From assembly GCA_030432565.1 (NCBI GenBank), contig JAUIGV010000020.1, forward strand, positions 35,141 to 99,140: 64,000 nt of DNA. Reading direction: 5' to 3'. Positions 1 to 9,373 of the stretch are shown here, piece after piece. This stretch comes from Verrucomicrobiia bacterium. GTDB taxonomy: Bacteria > Verrucomicrobiota > Verrucomicrobiia > Verrucomicrobiales > Akkermansiaceae. How positions within the stretch are numbered: position 1 is the stretch's first letter; each line of letters begins with the position of its first letter. The position numbers were made by a program, and so were the translations under genes. The notes beneath the pieces are model-generated. The model saw only the letters and a program-made list of their open reading frames with translations. It did not search any database and was not told where the DNA came from.

Positions 1-13
1 TCTTGGGGACCCA

Positions 14-685
14 ATGAGGATTCTGGTTTTGGAAGATTATCCGCCGCTTCGGAGCAGCATCGTGGAATGCCTGGTCGAGGAAGGCTACGCCGTGGATAGC
101 ACCGAATCCGGGGACGAAGGTCTCTGGTATGTCAGAAATCACGTCTACGATGTCGCCTTGCTCGATATCATGGTGCCCGAGGTGAGTGGACTGGAAATTC
201 TCAAGAAGTTGCGCAGCGATGGGAATTCGGTCCCCGTCATTATTATCAGTGCCCGCGATACGGTCGTCCAAAAAATCGAAGGTCTGGAGGGTGGAGCTGA
301 TGACTATCTGGTGAAGCCATTTTCACTGGATGAAATGTTGGCACGGGTGCGGGTGCAAATCAGGAGGAGGCACGAGAAGAAATCCCCGCTGATTTCGGTG
401 GGCGATCTTGTCATCGATACCGCGACCAAAATGGTCCGGCGGGCCGGGCGGGCGATTGAGCTCACCCGGAAGGAATACCTTCTTCTGGAATGTTTGGCTT
501 TTCGAAACGGCGAGGTTCTTTCGCGCGAAGATATCGCACGGCAGGTTTACCAGGACTATGAAGGTGGCACCAGTAATGTCGTTGACGTTTATATCGGCTA
601 TCTTCGCAAGAAGCTCCACATTGATGGTTTGCCCAATATCATTCACACCAAGCGGGGGCATGGTTACTTTTTGAGCGAGCCATGA
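14..685 (+). CDS. OmpR-family response regulator
   Basis: Two-domain transcriptional response regulator of 223 residues, the usual length for the OmpR/PhoB family. Residues 1-115 form the receiver domain, with the acidic pair E7/D8, the phosphoacceptor Asp51 in the ALLDIMVPE stretch and the conserved Lys101 in LVKPF. Residues 128-222 are a winged-helix DNA-binding domain (ELTRKEYLLLE, then VDVYIGYLRKK and the RGHGYF wing). It should bind DNA once phosphorylated by the kinase encoded directly downstream, whose ATG lies inside this gene's end (4-nt ATGA overlap), implying translational coupling. A GGGGA ribosome-binding sequence precedes the ATG. The target genes cannot be told from the sequence. 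Confidence 0.95.
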   Translation: MRILVLEDYPPLRSSIVECLVEEGYAVDSTESGDEGLWYVRNHVYDVALLDIMVPEVSGLEILKKLRSDGNSVPVIIISARDTVVQKIEGLEGGADDYLVKPFSLDEMLARVRVQIRRRHEKKSPLISVGDLVIDTATKMVRRAGRAIELTRKEYLLLECLAFRNGEVLSREDIARQVYQDYEGGTSNVVDVYIGYLRKKLHIDGLPNIIHTKRGHGYFLSEP

Positions 686-2124
686 AGCGTCCATCGATTC
701 GAGACCGGCTCCTTGCGTGGACCACTTTTGTTATCACGCTGATAATGGCGGTGGCAGGTACTCTTCTTTATAACTCGGTAAAGCGTTCCCTTTATTCCCA
801 GCACGACCTGTTGCTCAATGAAGCCGCCACGCTCGTTTTGATCGAGGTGAAAGCAAAGAATGGTAAAGTCCACCACGAGTGGAAGGCTTCGCTGGATTCG
901 GCATCACGGGAGACGGGCAAGAGCATGATCCAGGTCTGGGATCTTGAAAGTGGAGAGTCGGTCAAGTCAGCTGCCTTGGGTGAGAGTGATCTGGAAAGAC
1001 AATACGGGAAGTTGGGTGAGCGCGTTTTCTACAACGTGACCTTCCCGAATGGAGAGGCTGGACGGGCGGTGGGTATTTTGACCTATCCGGTGGTTGAAGG
1101 CATGGAAGGAAACGAGGGTTTTGTTCCCGGTGATCATCCCCAGGTCTTTGTGTGGGCGGACAGCACCCAGGAATTGCGTGATGTTCTGATCAAAACCAAA
1201 CGTGCTTTTGTGGCGGCGGGGGTGGCGGTGGTTCTGCTTTCGGCCATAGCGATCTGGCTCATTATCTACCTTTCTTCGCTCGCGGTACAGTCCTTTAGTG
1301 CCGATCTTTTGTCGCGCGAGGGAACTGAAATCGGAGAGCCCGTTCCCGTTCCTGATCGCCTCCCTTCGGAGGTGGCCGGGATGGCCGGGAAGTTCAATGC
1401 CTTGTTGGCGCGGATCGATCATTATCGAGAAAAAGATCAGGACTTTTTTCTCAACGTGGCCCATGAAGTCAGGACGCCGCTGGCCGGAGTGAAGGCGGTG
1501 ATCGAACAGGCGCTGCGCAGGCCGAGGGAAGTCGAGGACTACCAAAGAAGACTGCGGGAAGCGCTCGATTCCACCGAGAATCTGGTCCGTCTGACCGATC
1601 GGCTTATGGAGTTTGGCAAGCTGCGTAATGCCCGGGAATCGATGGTGCGCACCAACCTTGATTTGAATACCTTGCTGGAGGGCGTGCTTGAGAAATTTCG
1701 AAGCCGGGCGCTTGAACGCGGCCTGCGGTTCAAAGGTGACTTCTGTGGGAAGGCGGAACTCGGCACCGACGAGGAACTGCTCAAAATTGTTGTCAATAAT
1801 CTGGTGGAAAACTCGGTGACCTACGCTGCTCCAAACACCGTGATTGAGCTTAAAACATCGAGAGCGGAAGGAATGATCGAATTTAAAATTCAAAATGAAT
1901 ACTCAACCCCGGAGAGCCTTCCGGATAATCTCGATGTCTTCTTCGATGCCTTTTACCGAAATGACAAGGCTCGCGATCTTGGTGCCAACAACATCGGAAT
2001 TGGCCTCAGTTTCTGCAAGGAGGTGATGCTTGTGCTGGGTGGACAAATTACGGCTTCGAAATCATCTGCTCACGGTCTGTGTTTCACCGTGAGTCTTCCG
2101 GTGAATGGACACGCGGTTGACTAG
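682..2124 (+). CDS. Sensor histidine kinase
   Basis: Membrane histidine kinase of 480 residues, partner of the upstream regulator. A first membrane helix lies at about residues 11-31, a periplasmic sensor region at 33-172 and a second helix at about 175-200. A HAMP-like linker follows to about 250. The dimerisation/phosphoacceptor segment carries His261 in the H-box HEVRTP. The ATP-binding domain shows an N-box (NNLVENS, about 372-378) and a glycine-rich G-box (NIGIGLSF) near the C-terminus. The sensor region matches no ligand-binding family I know, so the signal is unknown. Its stop codon overlaps the stop codon of the convergent glycosidase-like gene. Confidence 0.94.
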   Translation: MKRPSIRDRLLAWTTFVITLIMAVAGTLLYNSVKRSLYSQHDLLLNEAATLVLIEVKAKNGKVHHEWKASLDSASRETGKSMIQVWDLESGESVKSAALGESDLERQYGKLGERVFYNVTFPNGEAGRAVGILTYPVVEGMEGNEGFVPGDHPQVFVWADSTQELRDVLIKTKRAFVAAGVAVVLLSAIAIWLIIYLSSLAVQSFSADLLSREGTEIGEPVPVPDRLPSEVAGMAGKFNALLARIDHYREKDQDFFLNVAHEVRTPLAGVKAVIEQALRRPREVEDYQRRLREALDSTENLVRLTDRLMEFGKLRNARESMVRTNLDLNTLLEGVLEKFRSRALERGLRFKGDFCGKAELGTDEELLKIVVNNLVENSVTYAAPNTVIELKTSRAEGMIEFKIQNEYSTPESLPDNLDVFFDAFYRNDKARDLGANNIGIGLSFCKEVMLVLGGQITASKSSAHGLCFTVSLPVNGHAVD

Positions 2125-4088
2125 CGGGTTTTGACCTCGACCCGGCCATCGGCATGGGCCTTGATATCGAGGAGTTCACCATGATGACGAATTCCAGAGA
2201 TGGTAAGTGAGGGCCAGTCGCTCGGGAGCCTGGGATTGATGGTGAAGCCGTCAGGGGTGGGCTCGAATCCCAAAAATCCGTAGAGGATGACTTGGGAAAC
2301 GAGAACACTTTCCATGAATTCACGGTCCATTCCCAGTCCGCCCGGAGGACCGCCGCCTTGCAGGGTTCCCCGGCCCGGCTTGGCGTAGTAAGCGCGGTAG
2401 CCGCCTTCTTTTTGCACTTCGTCAAACCACTTCAGGATTTCCTCGAGCCGTTTCCAGGCATCGTCCGGCCCCTTCGTTTTGAGACGTGCCATGAGGTCGT
2501 GGAAAGTGAATCCGAGCACGGCTCCGCCGTCTTGAACCTGATTGCCCCAGGGAATGCTTTCGGGGCCCGACCAGGCCCAGACGTAGCATTCGACATTGCG
2601 TTTGGTGGTGGCGCGGGGTCCGAAACGCCATCGATAAATATCAGCTCCACTGGAAGTGTCGCCGGCGACGGTGCGTTTGCCATCGAGCCAGTCGAAAATG
2701 GAGCGGGCCTGTTCCTCCGAGGCGAGCCCGTAGTGGATGGCCTCGAGATTCACGAAGGTAAAGCCATAGTCGTAGCTCGTGCCGCTGTGATCAATCCAGC
2801 CGACGAACCTGCCTGCCCTTGGATTCCAAAAGCGGTTTTGAAAATCGGCCCGGATTTCGTCGGCCAGCTTGTTCAAAGGGCCGGGTTGGAAAGTGACAAG
2901 CTCACGTGGGAGTTTCCAATCGGGATGCCGGTTGATGGCATCCTCCAGTTTGGCGAGCTTCCGGAGGGCATCGTAAAGATACATTGTTGCGATGGCATCC
3001 TGCCCTCCGAAGGGGATTAGATCCCAGTAGTTGTTACCAACGCCAAGCCCGGGTCGAAGAGTTTTTATTCCATCCGGCGAAATGACGAGACCACTTCGGC
3101 CATCGTGTCCAACCCAGGGAACGTGAACATACTTTTTCCCGCGAACAGAGAATTCCTTCAATGCAAAGCTCGCGGCTTCTCTGATGCGGTTAATGTTCTT
3201 CCCGAGAAAATCGAGATCTCGGGTCCACGCGAAGTAGTCGCAACACCCGCGGATGAAATTGGAGTTGGTGATGGGGTGGCGCGTGTCGATCGCGGTGATG
3301 ATGGATTTAAAATCGATCTCCGCACCGACTTGAGCCGGGATGGTGATTCGGTAACGGGTGAGAAGCCCGGCATACTCCGGGTGGCGGAACATCGGAAGGT
3401 TATCGTACTTCATCCCATCCTGATCGCAGGGTGATTTGAAGGTGACGTGCCGGCCCCTTGGCCATTCTGGTTCGCCTTCAAGCAACCATTCGATCCTGGC
3501 TTGTGAAGTGGTCGGGAGCCCGCGGGCGGCCCACTCGAGCCGGGCGAAGGGAGCCACAACAGTGCCGCAACGGAAAGCCGGCGTGGTGATGGTGACGACC
3601 TCGTCCGTGCATTTCAGGCGTAGCCCGCTGCCGGGATCGATCCCGAGTTCCTTGGCCCCGCGAATGGTCCAGCCTTCGGTGGACGTGAGAGGTTTAAGCT
3701 TGAAGATCTGAATTGCCCAGACGTCGTCATGGTTCGAGAAATGGAAGCCCGTACCGGTGCTTTGTTGCCACGCGGGAAAGGGCCAGCCTTCGCTGTGCGC
3801 CATACCCCGGTGTTGCTGCATCGAGACGTATCCATCGCTTCCGATCTTTCTCTTAAGAAATGAAGCGCGGTATTGCTGCTGCTTCTTCCCCGAGACCCAG
3901 AGGGTGGATTTGGGAAGCCACGCGTCCCAGAGCGTGCAGTCCGAAAAGGCGTTCTCGTGGTGGAGTTGGTGCAGTTGATTGAGCGACGCCATCCGGCTTT
4001 CAAACCCCGGCACGGAGTATTCCGGAAAAGGCTCCGCGAAACCGCCGCGAAGAAGCGAAATCGTAGCGAGAAGGACGACGCGCCTCAT
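2121..4088 (-). CDS. Exported six-hairpin glycosidase-like protein
   Basis: Protein of 655 residues with an N-terminal signal peptide (MRRVVLLATISLLRGGFA). From about residue 270 on it has the alternating aromatic and acidic helices of an (alpha/alpha)6 toroid glycosidase: a CDYFAWTRDLDF stretch, NNYWDLIPFGGQDA, a GWIDHSG segment and QDGGAVLGFTFHD. The last about 50 residues resemble the beta-sandwich cap usual in GH78/GH95/GH94-type enzymes. This suggests cleavage of an oligosaccharide in the periplasm or outside the cell, but I cannot assign the family, the substrate or the catalytic acids. It lies 4 nt downstream of the SHD1-type gene on the same strand, probably as one operon. Confidence 0.7.
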   Translation of the reverse strand: MRRVVLLATISLLRGGFAEPFPEYSVPGFESRMASLNQLHQLHHENAFSDCTLWDAWLPKSTLWVSGKKQQQYRASFLKRKIGSDGYVSMQQHRGMAHSEGWPFPAWQQSTGTGFHFSNHDDVWAIQIFKLKPLTSTEGWTIRGAKELGIDPGSGLRLKCTDEVVTITTPAFRCGTVVAPFARLEWAARGLPTTSQARIEWLLEGEPEWPRGRHVTFKSPCDQDGMKYDNLPMFRHPEYAGLLTRYRITIPAQVGAEIDFKSIITAIDTRHPITNSNFIRGCCDYFAWTRDLDFLGKNINRIREAASFALKEFSVRGKKYVHVPWVGHDGRSGLVISPDGIKTLRPGLGVGNNYWDLIPFGGQDAIATMYLYDALRKLAKLEDAINRHPDWKLPRELVTFQPGPLNKLADEIRADFQNRFWNPRAGRFVGWIDHSGTSYDYGFTFVNLEAIHYGLASEEQARSIFDWLDGKRTVAGDTSSGADIYRWRFGPRATTKRNVECYVWAWSGPESIPWGNQVQDGGAVLGFTFHDLMARLKTKGPDDAWKRLEEILKWFDEVQKEGGYRAYYAKPGRGTLQGGGPPGGLGMDREFMESVLVSQVILYGFLGFEPTPDGFTINPRLPSDWPSLTISGIRHHGELLDIKAHADGRVEVKTR

Positions 4089-4092
4089 CCCG

Positions 4093-4860
4093 CTATTTGA
4101 TGGTGATCACTTCCGGCTTCCCGGGCTCGGATTTCTCAACCATCTTTGCCTCCTCGTCCTTTGTCATGAAGGTCTCATCCGTCTCGTCACCTTCCTCCAG
4201 GGAAATGATGGCCTCTTTGGCGTCATCGAGCAGCGAGGTCGACGATCCGAGGTAGATCAGACGCATGTCACGCTTTCGTTGGATCTGAAGAACGTATCCC
4301 AAACCGCGATGGCCCCGGCCTTTTTCCTTGCCATTGTTACTTCGCTCGACTTCCTGAAAGTGGTTTTCGATGTCCTTGAAAATCGCCTTCTTGGTGTCGC
4401 CCGGTTTGATGGAAATGTCGAATACCTGGCGGGAAAGCACCTTGTATTGATCGTTGTCAAAAACGGAGCGGCCGATGAGATAGTAAACCACCTCGCTGTC
4501 TTCCAACTCCTTCTTGGGGCTGAAGTTCTTGATCTCAACCCTCATCCCAAAGGTTTGCCTGGTGGATGAGGATCCTTTGCCGCGGTCCTTGCTGAGCCCG
4601 CGGTCGAAATCCGGCGTGACTTCCAGGTCGGGGACCTTGTCGGCAATCCAAGTGGTGATGAAGGTCTGGTCGGCTTCGCTGAGTGTCTCGCGGTTGACAG
4701 GAACGACGCGGCCCCCTCTGAGTCGCAGCCAGGCATGAGTGGTATTGGCCTTGATGAGTTCCGCTTCCAGCGTCCGGTCCTGGGTATCGGTGAAAGTGCG
4801 ATACTCCGCATACGCCGACGCAAGCAGGGCGTGAAAAAGAAGAAAGAGCGGGAATTTCAT
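4093..4860 (-). CDS. Secreted SHD1-type domain protein
   Basis: Protein of 255 residues with a signal peptide ending near ASAYA. Residues 18-75 follow the pattern of the SLA1 homology domain 1 family common in Planctomycetes and Verrucomicrobia: RTFTDTQDRTLEAELI, then a glycine/arginine turn (RGGRVVPVN) and LSEADQTFI. The remaining about 180 residues look beta-rich with a charged tail and match nothing I know. It is the first gene of a likely two-gene operon with the glycosidase-like gene 4 nt downstream. In these phyla the domain is thought to mediate protein or matrix contacts at the cell surface; the role here is unknown. Confidence 0.7.
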   Translation of the reverse strand: MKFPLFLLFHALLASAYAEYRTFTDTQDRTLEAELIKANTTHAWLRLRGGRVVPVNRETLSEADQTFITTWIADKVPDLEVTPDFDRGLSKDRGKGSSSTRQTFGMRVEIKNFSPKKELEDSEVVYYLIGRSVFDNDQYKVLSRQVFDISIKPGDTKKAIFKDIENHFQEVERSNNGKEKGRGHRGLGYVLQIQRKRDMRLIYLGSSTSLLDDAKEAIISLEEGDETDETFMTKDEEAKMVEKSEPGKPEVITIK

Positions 4861-4970
4861 AGACTCAGTTAATCGGTTTCGTGATCTGATCTTTCAAGAG
4901 GGTATTCAATAACGGGGCCAATTCACGGGCTTGTGCTTTTCATCCCGCCCGGGGGGACTAAAGTTAGCGC

Positions 4971-5822
4971 GTGACCCCTGCCGAGTTTCAAATCCTGAAG
5001 ACTGTCTTTCTGACGGTCGTCGCATTGTTTTTGCTTCTGGCTCTGCCGGGTTACGCGTGGTTGCGAAAGTCCGCGCCGGAGATCGACTTAATCCCCGGGG
5101 GAAGAGTTTCAATTTCGGCGATCAAGCCTCTCGATCTCATTGTGGTTGGTCTCTATATTCTGGTCTTTGCGGGATTTCTAAAAGGGACCGAATTTAAAAT
5201 GAATCATCCCGAGGAGTTGGAAATGTCTGCCGGGATGGTGATGGCGAGTTCCATCACAATGCTTCTGATCGCGGCGGTTGTTCCTGCTGTTCTTTTTTGG
5301 CGGGTCAATCTGATGGAGGTTTTTGGACTTCGTTGGCCGGATTGGAAAAACATCCTATGGATCATGCCGGCATTTGTTTTTGCCATGATGGTGATCGGTG
5401 CCTTGATGGTGGCTTCCGGTTGGCAGTCGTGGGTTCAGGATTCCCTTGGCTCAAAGCCTCAGGAAGCGGTCACTCTGGTGAGAGAGACCTCGGACATGGG
5501 GTTGTTGGTGGCGATGGCGGTGGCGGCGATCGTTGTTGCGCCGATTGCCGAGGAGGTGATTTTCAGGGGCTACCTCTATCCGGTCCTGAAACGATTCACC
5601 GATCGTTGGTTTGCTTCGGTCTTTACCGGAGTGTTTTTCGGCGTGATTCACTTCAACCTTATGGCCCTGCCAATGCTGGCCTTGATGGGTGTGGTGCTTG
5701 CGGTGATTTATGAGAAATCGGGTTCGCTTTGGGTCCCGGTCGGCTGTCATGCGGCTTTCAATGCCACCTCCGTTGGTGTTATGTTACTTTCGCGGATGTA
5801 CGAACTCCCCACGGCGCCATGA
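4971..5822 (+). CDS. CPBP-family intramembrane protease (Rce1/CAAX-like)
   Basis: Polytopic membrane protein of 283 residues with about seven to eight hydrophobic helices. The C-terminal half carries the CPBP/Abi signature: the glutamate pair with downstream arginine (EEVIFRG, about residue 190), then FFGVIHFN and HAAFN, whose histidines and asparagine with the glutamates make the predicted active site. Bacterial members are putative peptidases whose substrates are usually unknown. I used the GTG at 4971. Its stop overlaps the ATG of thiL by 4 nt, so the two are co-translated. Confidence 0.88.
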   Translation: MTPAEFQILKTVFLTVVALFLLLALPGYAWLRKSAPEIDLIPGGRVSISAIKPLDLIVVGLYILVFAGFLKGTEFKMNHPEELEMSAGMVMASSITMLLIAAVVPAVLFWRVNLMEVFGLRWPDWKNILWIMPAFVFAMMVIGALMVASGWQSWVQDSLGSKPQEAVTLVRETSDMGLLVAMAVAAIVVAPIAEEVIFRGYLYPVLKRFTDRWFASVFTGVFFGVIHFNLMALPMLALMGVVLAVIYEKSGSLWVPVGCHAAFNATSVGVMLLSRMYELPTAP

Positions 5823-6694
5823 AGTTGGTTGGCCAACTGGGTGAGGACGGCTTGATCGCGCGCGTCTGTGGAGATTTGGCGACCTCGTCTCAGGTCGTGG
5901 TTGGGCCGGGCGACGACTGTGCGGTGGTGGGAACCGGAGAAGATTTGGTGCTCTTGAAAACTGATGCGGTAGTGGCCGGAGTGCATTTTTTACCCGACGA
6001 AAAACCAGACCGGGTTGGTTGGAAGGCGGTGGCCCGGGTCCTTAGCGACTTTGCGGCGATGGGTGGGCAGCCCGGCGAATTGCTGGTGACCTTGGCTTTG
6101 GCCCCCGAGGTTTCAGTCGATTGGGTGGACGGTCTTTATCGGGGTATGAACTCGTGCCTGGCCCGGCATGGCGGAGTCATTGTCGGTGGCGAGACGACTT
6201 CTCTTCCCTCCGGAACACCGGCCATGATTTCAGTGGCTGGAAGGGGAATGGTGACCCGGAAAAATCTCGTCACGCGGAGCGGCGGGCGTCCGGGAGATAG
6301 CATCTATGTGACGGGCTGGCTCGGTGGGTCAATCCGCGGCAAGCACCTCGATTTTACGCCCCGACTTTGTGAGGCAGCCTGGCTGGTCGGCAACGGTGCG
6401 ATTACCGCGATGATGGACTTGTCCGATGGATTGGCCAAAGATCTCCCACGCCTGGCTGCGATGAGCGGGGTGGGATTTAAGATCGAGCGGGAAGCGCTGC
6501 CTCTTTCGAAAGGGGTGGGAATCGAGCAGGCTCTCGGTGACGGCGAGGACTACGAGCTTCTCTTCACGAGCAGTGAGGAGATTGGGGAGCGCTGGCGGGA
6601 GAGATTTCCGGACCTGGCGCTGACCAGGGTGGGCTGCCTCGTGCAAGGAACCGGGGAGGCCATCGACGGAGGTTGGGACCACTTCCGCCGATGA
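5819..6694 (+). CDS. thiL: Thiamine-monophosphate kinase
   Basis: ThiL phosphorylates thiamine monophosphate to thiamine pyrophosphate with ATP, the last step of vitamin B1 cofactor synthesis in the cytosol. The 291-residue product has the PurM-like two-domain layout: GPGDDCAVV (29-37), the DAVVAGVHF metal/substrate loop, DFAAMGG, GGETT, and in the C-terminal half MDLSDGLAKDL and LGDGEDYELLF. The frame is open upstream, but the ATG at 5819 forms an ATGA overlap with the protease stop and gives the family's usual N-terminus (LGEDGLI), so I chose it. No other thiamine genes are nearby. It ends 9 nt from the convergent ThuA-like gene. Confidence 0.93.
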   Translation: MKLVGQLGEDGLIARVCGDLATSSQVVVGPGDDCAVVGTGEDLVLLKTDAVVAGVHFLPDEKPDRVGWKAVARVLSDFAAMGGQPGELLVTLALAPEVSVDWVDGLYRGMNSCLARHGGVIVGGETTSLPSGTPAMISVAGRGMVTRKNLVTRSGGRPGDSIYVTGWLGGSIRGKHLDFTPRLCEAAWLVGNGAITAMMDLSDGLAKDLPRLAAMSGVGFKIEREALPLSKGVGIEQALGDGEDYELLFTSSEEIGERWRERFPDLALTRVGCLVQGTGEAIDGGWDHFRR

Positions 6695-6703
6695 GAGACC
6701 CGG

Positions 6704-7702
6704 TCACTTCTTAGGCATGATGGGGGAGTTGATGTCCGCCAGGTCTGAGGGCTTGATGCCTTTGACCTCTCCGCCGAAGCTGAAGGAAGAAGGATTGTAG
6801 TCTCCGACGAAGTCGACCTTAGCGTCCGCCTTGATGTCCTTTTCGAGACCGGCGGCCCAGAAGATGCCGTTGATAATGAGGCGGCGGTAGTTGGGATCGA
6901 GAAGGTCCTGGGAAGCTCCTTGGGTCGAGTGGAAAACACGGGCTTTTTTGCCGTCCTTGGAGGTGTAGTGGCGGGTCCAGGTGGAAGGACTTGGCTTCTT
7001 GGTCTCGTCGACCGGGGAATCCTTGGTCATGCCATTGAGGGGCTGGCTTTCAGTGAGAACGGTGAAGGTGTCATCGGGGATCCCCACATAAGCTCCGGCC
7101 ATGCAGAGGGCATTGTCACCCACGCCACGGAGGATGGGATGGTCCTTCTGGTCCCTCTTCAACTGAATCCGGGTGGCTTGTTTGTGGTTGCGTCCGTAGT
7201 GGCCGACCCAGGTGTTTCCGAGCACCTGATGGCCGAAACCTTTTTCGTATTCCTTGCCACCGTATTTGAAGTCGAATTTCGAGTAAGTTTTACCCTTGGG
7301 AATTTTGAAGGCATGAGAGGAAGTGCGCAGGCCGACGACCGGGCCACCGCGTTCGACGTAGTCTGCGATGTGCTTCATCTGGTCATCGGGAAGGTCAAGG
7401 AAGCGGGCGAAGATGACCATGAGGTCGGCGTCCTCGAGGGCCTCGAGGCCTTTGATATTGGAAGCGCCGGCCTTGATGTGGCCCTTTTCATCGACTCCGA
7501 AAAGCACGGTGGTTTTGAATCCGTGGTGCTGGGCGAGGATGCGGGCGAGAGCCGGACAGGTTTCCTCGGTGCGATACTCGTGATCCGACGCGACGAAGAC
7601 GATGTGTTTTCCTTTTCCCGGACCCTCACCACCCTTGTAGGTGATTTGACCAAGAACCGGAAAAACGCTGAGAAAGAAGAGGAAAATGAATTTCATGGGC
7701 AT
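6704..7702 (-). CDS. Exported ThuA-like domain protein
   Basis: Protein of 332 residues with a signal peptide (MPMKFIFLFFLSVFPVLG). The mature part is a ThuA/class-I amidotransferase-like fold: GKHIVFVASDHEYRTEE near the start, a strand-turn at DADLMVIFARF, YVERGGPVVGLRTSSHAF around residues 115-130, and RLIINGIFWAAG near the end. ThuA-like proteins are abundant and often exported in Verrucomicrobia and Planctomycetes, typically near sugar-processing genes; ThuA itself takes part in trehalose catabolism. No amidotransferase-type cysteine is visible at the expected turn, so hydrolase chemistry is unproven. The DUF1080 gene downstream on the other strand is a common genomic companion. Confidence 0.82.
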   Translation of the reverse strand: MPMKFIFLFFLSVFPVLGQITYKGGEGPGKGKHIVFVASDHEYRTEETCPALARILAQHHGFKTTVLFGVDEKGHIKAGASNIKGLEALEDADLMVIFARFLDLPDDQMKHIADYVERGGPVVGLRTSSHAFKIPKGKTYSKFDFKYGGKEYEKGFGHQVLGNTWVGHYGRNHKQATRIQLKRDQKDHPILRGVGDNALCMAGAYVGIPDDTFTVLTESQPLNGMTKDSPVDETKKPSPSTWTRHYTSKDGKKARVFHSTQGASQDLLDPNYRRLIINGIFWAAGLEKDIKADAKVDFVGDYNPSSFSFGGEVKGIKPSDLADINSPIMPKK

Positions 7703-8294
7703 TAGTTACGGTCAGGAATCCGGGAATCTCGCAAGCGAAGCTCAATTGACTGGAGCCGGCACAGAACCACGCTCCATTCATGGCCAAGCATACAAAAGAT
7801 GCATTTTCCGCCTTTCGCGATTCAATGATAATAATTAAGCCTTCGCAGATCTGCCCTGCTCTTTGTTGCCCCAAAGCTCCCTTCCTTCCCCATGAACTCT
7901 GTCTAAACCTGGTTTCCGCGACCCTTCCGCCCAAAGCAATTTCCTGGCAACGATTCAAAATGCCTGAGATGGTCGTGATCGGGAGCAACAGCCGTCGATT
8001 TTCGCCGGGACCTGTGATTCCGATCCTTCTTGCGTCGGCTAAAATGCTTTTACCTCTTCAGGCGGAGTCACCGGCGATTGCACCCGCTACTAGACCACAG
8101 GAGACAGGGTGCGACCCGCAGAAGTCGGAAAGGACAATCGCCGTGGAGGTGGAGCCGATCAGGCTCCACAACGTTGACCAGATGGGTTTGCTCGTGGAGA
8201 CGATCGGTTCGGTTAACAGAATCGAGCGTGGTCCGGAGCCCAACGAGCTGGTTTGCCATCGAGACGAAGACATTGAGATCGTTTCTCGAGTTAG
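7703..8294. other. Intergenic region without a convincing gene
   Basis: About 590 bases between the ThuA-like gene and the transposase remnant. Several short open frames cross it on both strands, but none has a plausible start, family resemblance or stable composition. The right end (about 8030-8294) is where the missing N-terminal half of the transposase would be expected. No HUH-coding stretch or terminal inverted repeat is visible there. Confidence 0.5.
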
Positions 8295-9113
8295 TGCGAC
8301 GGGTGGCCGAGGAAATTTGAGACGAAGGCGGGGGAGCCGGTTGGAGCTGGCGAGGAACGGCTTTTAGCCCATTTGTCGACGGTCTATTCCGAGGCCTTTC
8401 TAAAACTGCTGCGCAATGAGTTGAAGAGCCTTCGGGAGAGGGGAATGGATGAAGAGGCAGCAAAGATCCTGCAACGGTTCAAGGACCGTTTCTGCGATGT
8501 GAGTCTTTTTACCAAGGAGCTGAAGGAAAGGTTTAGTCGTTGGTTCAACAAGCAGAATGGCCGTCGCGGCACGCTCTGGATGGATCGCTTTCAGAGTGTC
8601 TTTGTGGAGGGGGAGGCTGCACTTGCGACGATGGCGGCATACATTGACCTGAATCCGGTTCGAGCGGGAATCGTCGGGGACCCGATGCTTTATGAATGGA
8701 GCGGATATGGAAATGCCGTCGGGGGAAGCAAACGGGCGCGTCGTGGACTCTGCAAAGCTTTGAATCTTCCCCAGGATTGCTGGGAAGGCCGGGGGCTCGA
8801 GCGCTATCGTCTCTATCTCTATGACGAAGGTGTAGCGGTCGAGCCGCAGTCGCCATCGCTTGGAAAAAGGAAGAGGGGTCGACGCGGGTTTAAGATGGAA
8901 GCGCGAAGCGAGGCGATCGAAAGGAAAGGTAAAATTAGTCCGGCTCAAGCTCTGCGAAAGCGAATCGCGTCCTTTTCGGCCGGAGTGGCAATTGGAAGTG
9001 AAAGATTTGTGAAGAGAATGGCTTCCCGTTATCAGGATGAGATGGGGCGGAAGAAGCTACCCAAATCTCATCAGGACCCGGGAGCTGGCGGATTTTATGT
9101 GATGAGGGAGTGA
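8295..9113 (+). pseudogene. Truncated REP-associated tyrosine transposase (Y1_Tnp type)
   Basis: The frame is open from just after a TAG at 8292-8294 to 9113; a TTG at 8373 is the only obvious start inside it. The translation matches the C-terminal half of large REP-associated transposases: RLLAHLSTVYSEAF before the TTG, FTKELKERFSRWFN, RRGTLWMDRFQSV, and the diagnostic AAYIDLNPVRAG, which holds the presumed catalytic tyrosine. The N-terminal half with the His-hydrophobic-His metal motif (usually SNHFH) is absent in all upstream frames. The gene is therefore most likely a dead remnant, or at best makes a protein that cannot cleave DNA. No flanking REP palindromes were recognised. Confidence 0.75.
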
Positions 9114-9373
9114 ACGGGTCAGAATAGGAGTGCGGGCCGCTGACGCAGGCAAAGAATCCCATCGGGAGTGGCTATTACCCCTTTTTCTTTGCCAGCGATC
9201 CAAGGGAAAAATCCCACCCAGCCCGAGCCCCCAAACTCCTCCAGCGAGCCTGTCCCAATTCATCACACCCCAAACCAGGACCTCTTCTACAGGGAGATCA
9301 AATTGATATTTTTTGCTGTCGCAATCTCTCCGGCTCATTCAGTTTGTCGCCCTCCGAAACACCACCAAATCTC

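Noticed and set aside
8058..8273. Minus-strand open frame of 71 codons with protein-like composition
   Set aside because: No start context, no family resemblance and no conserved neighbour; probably chance.
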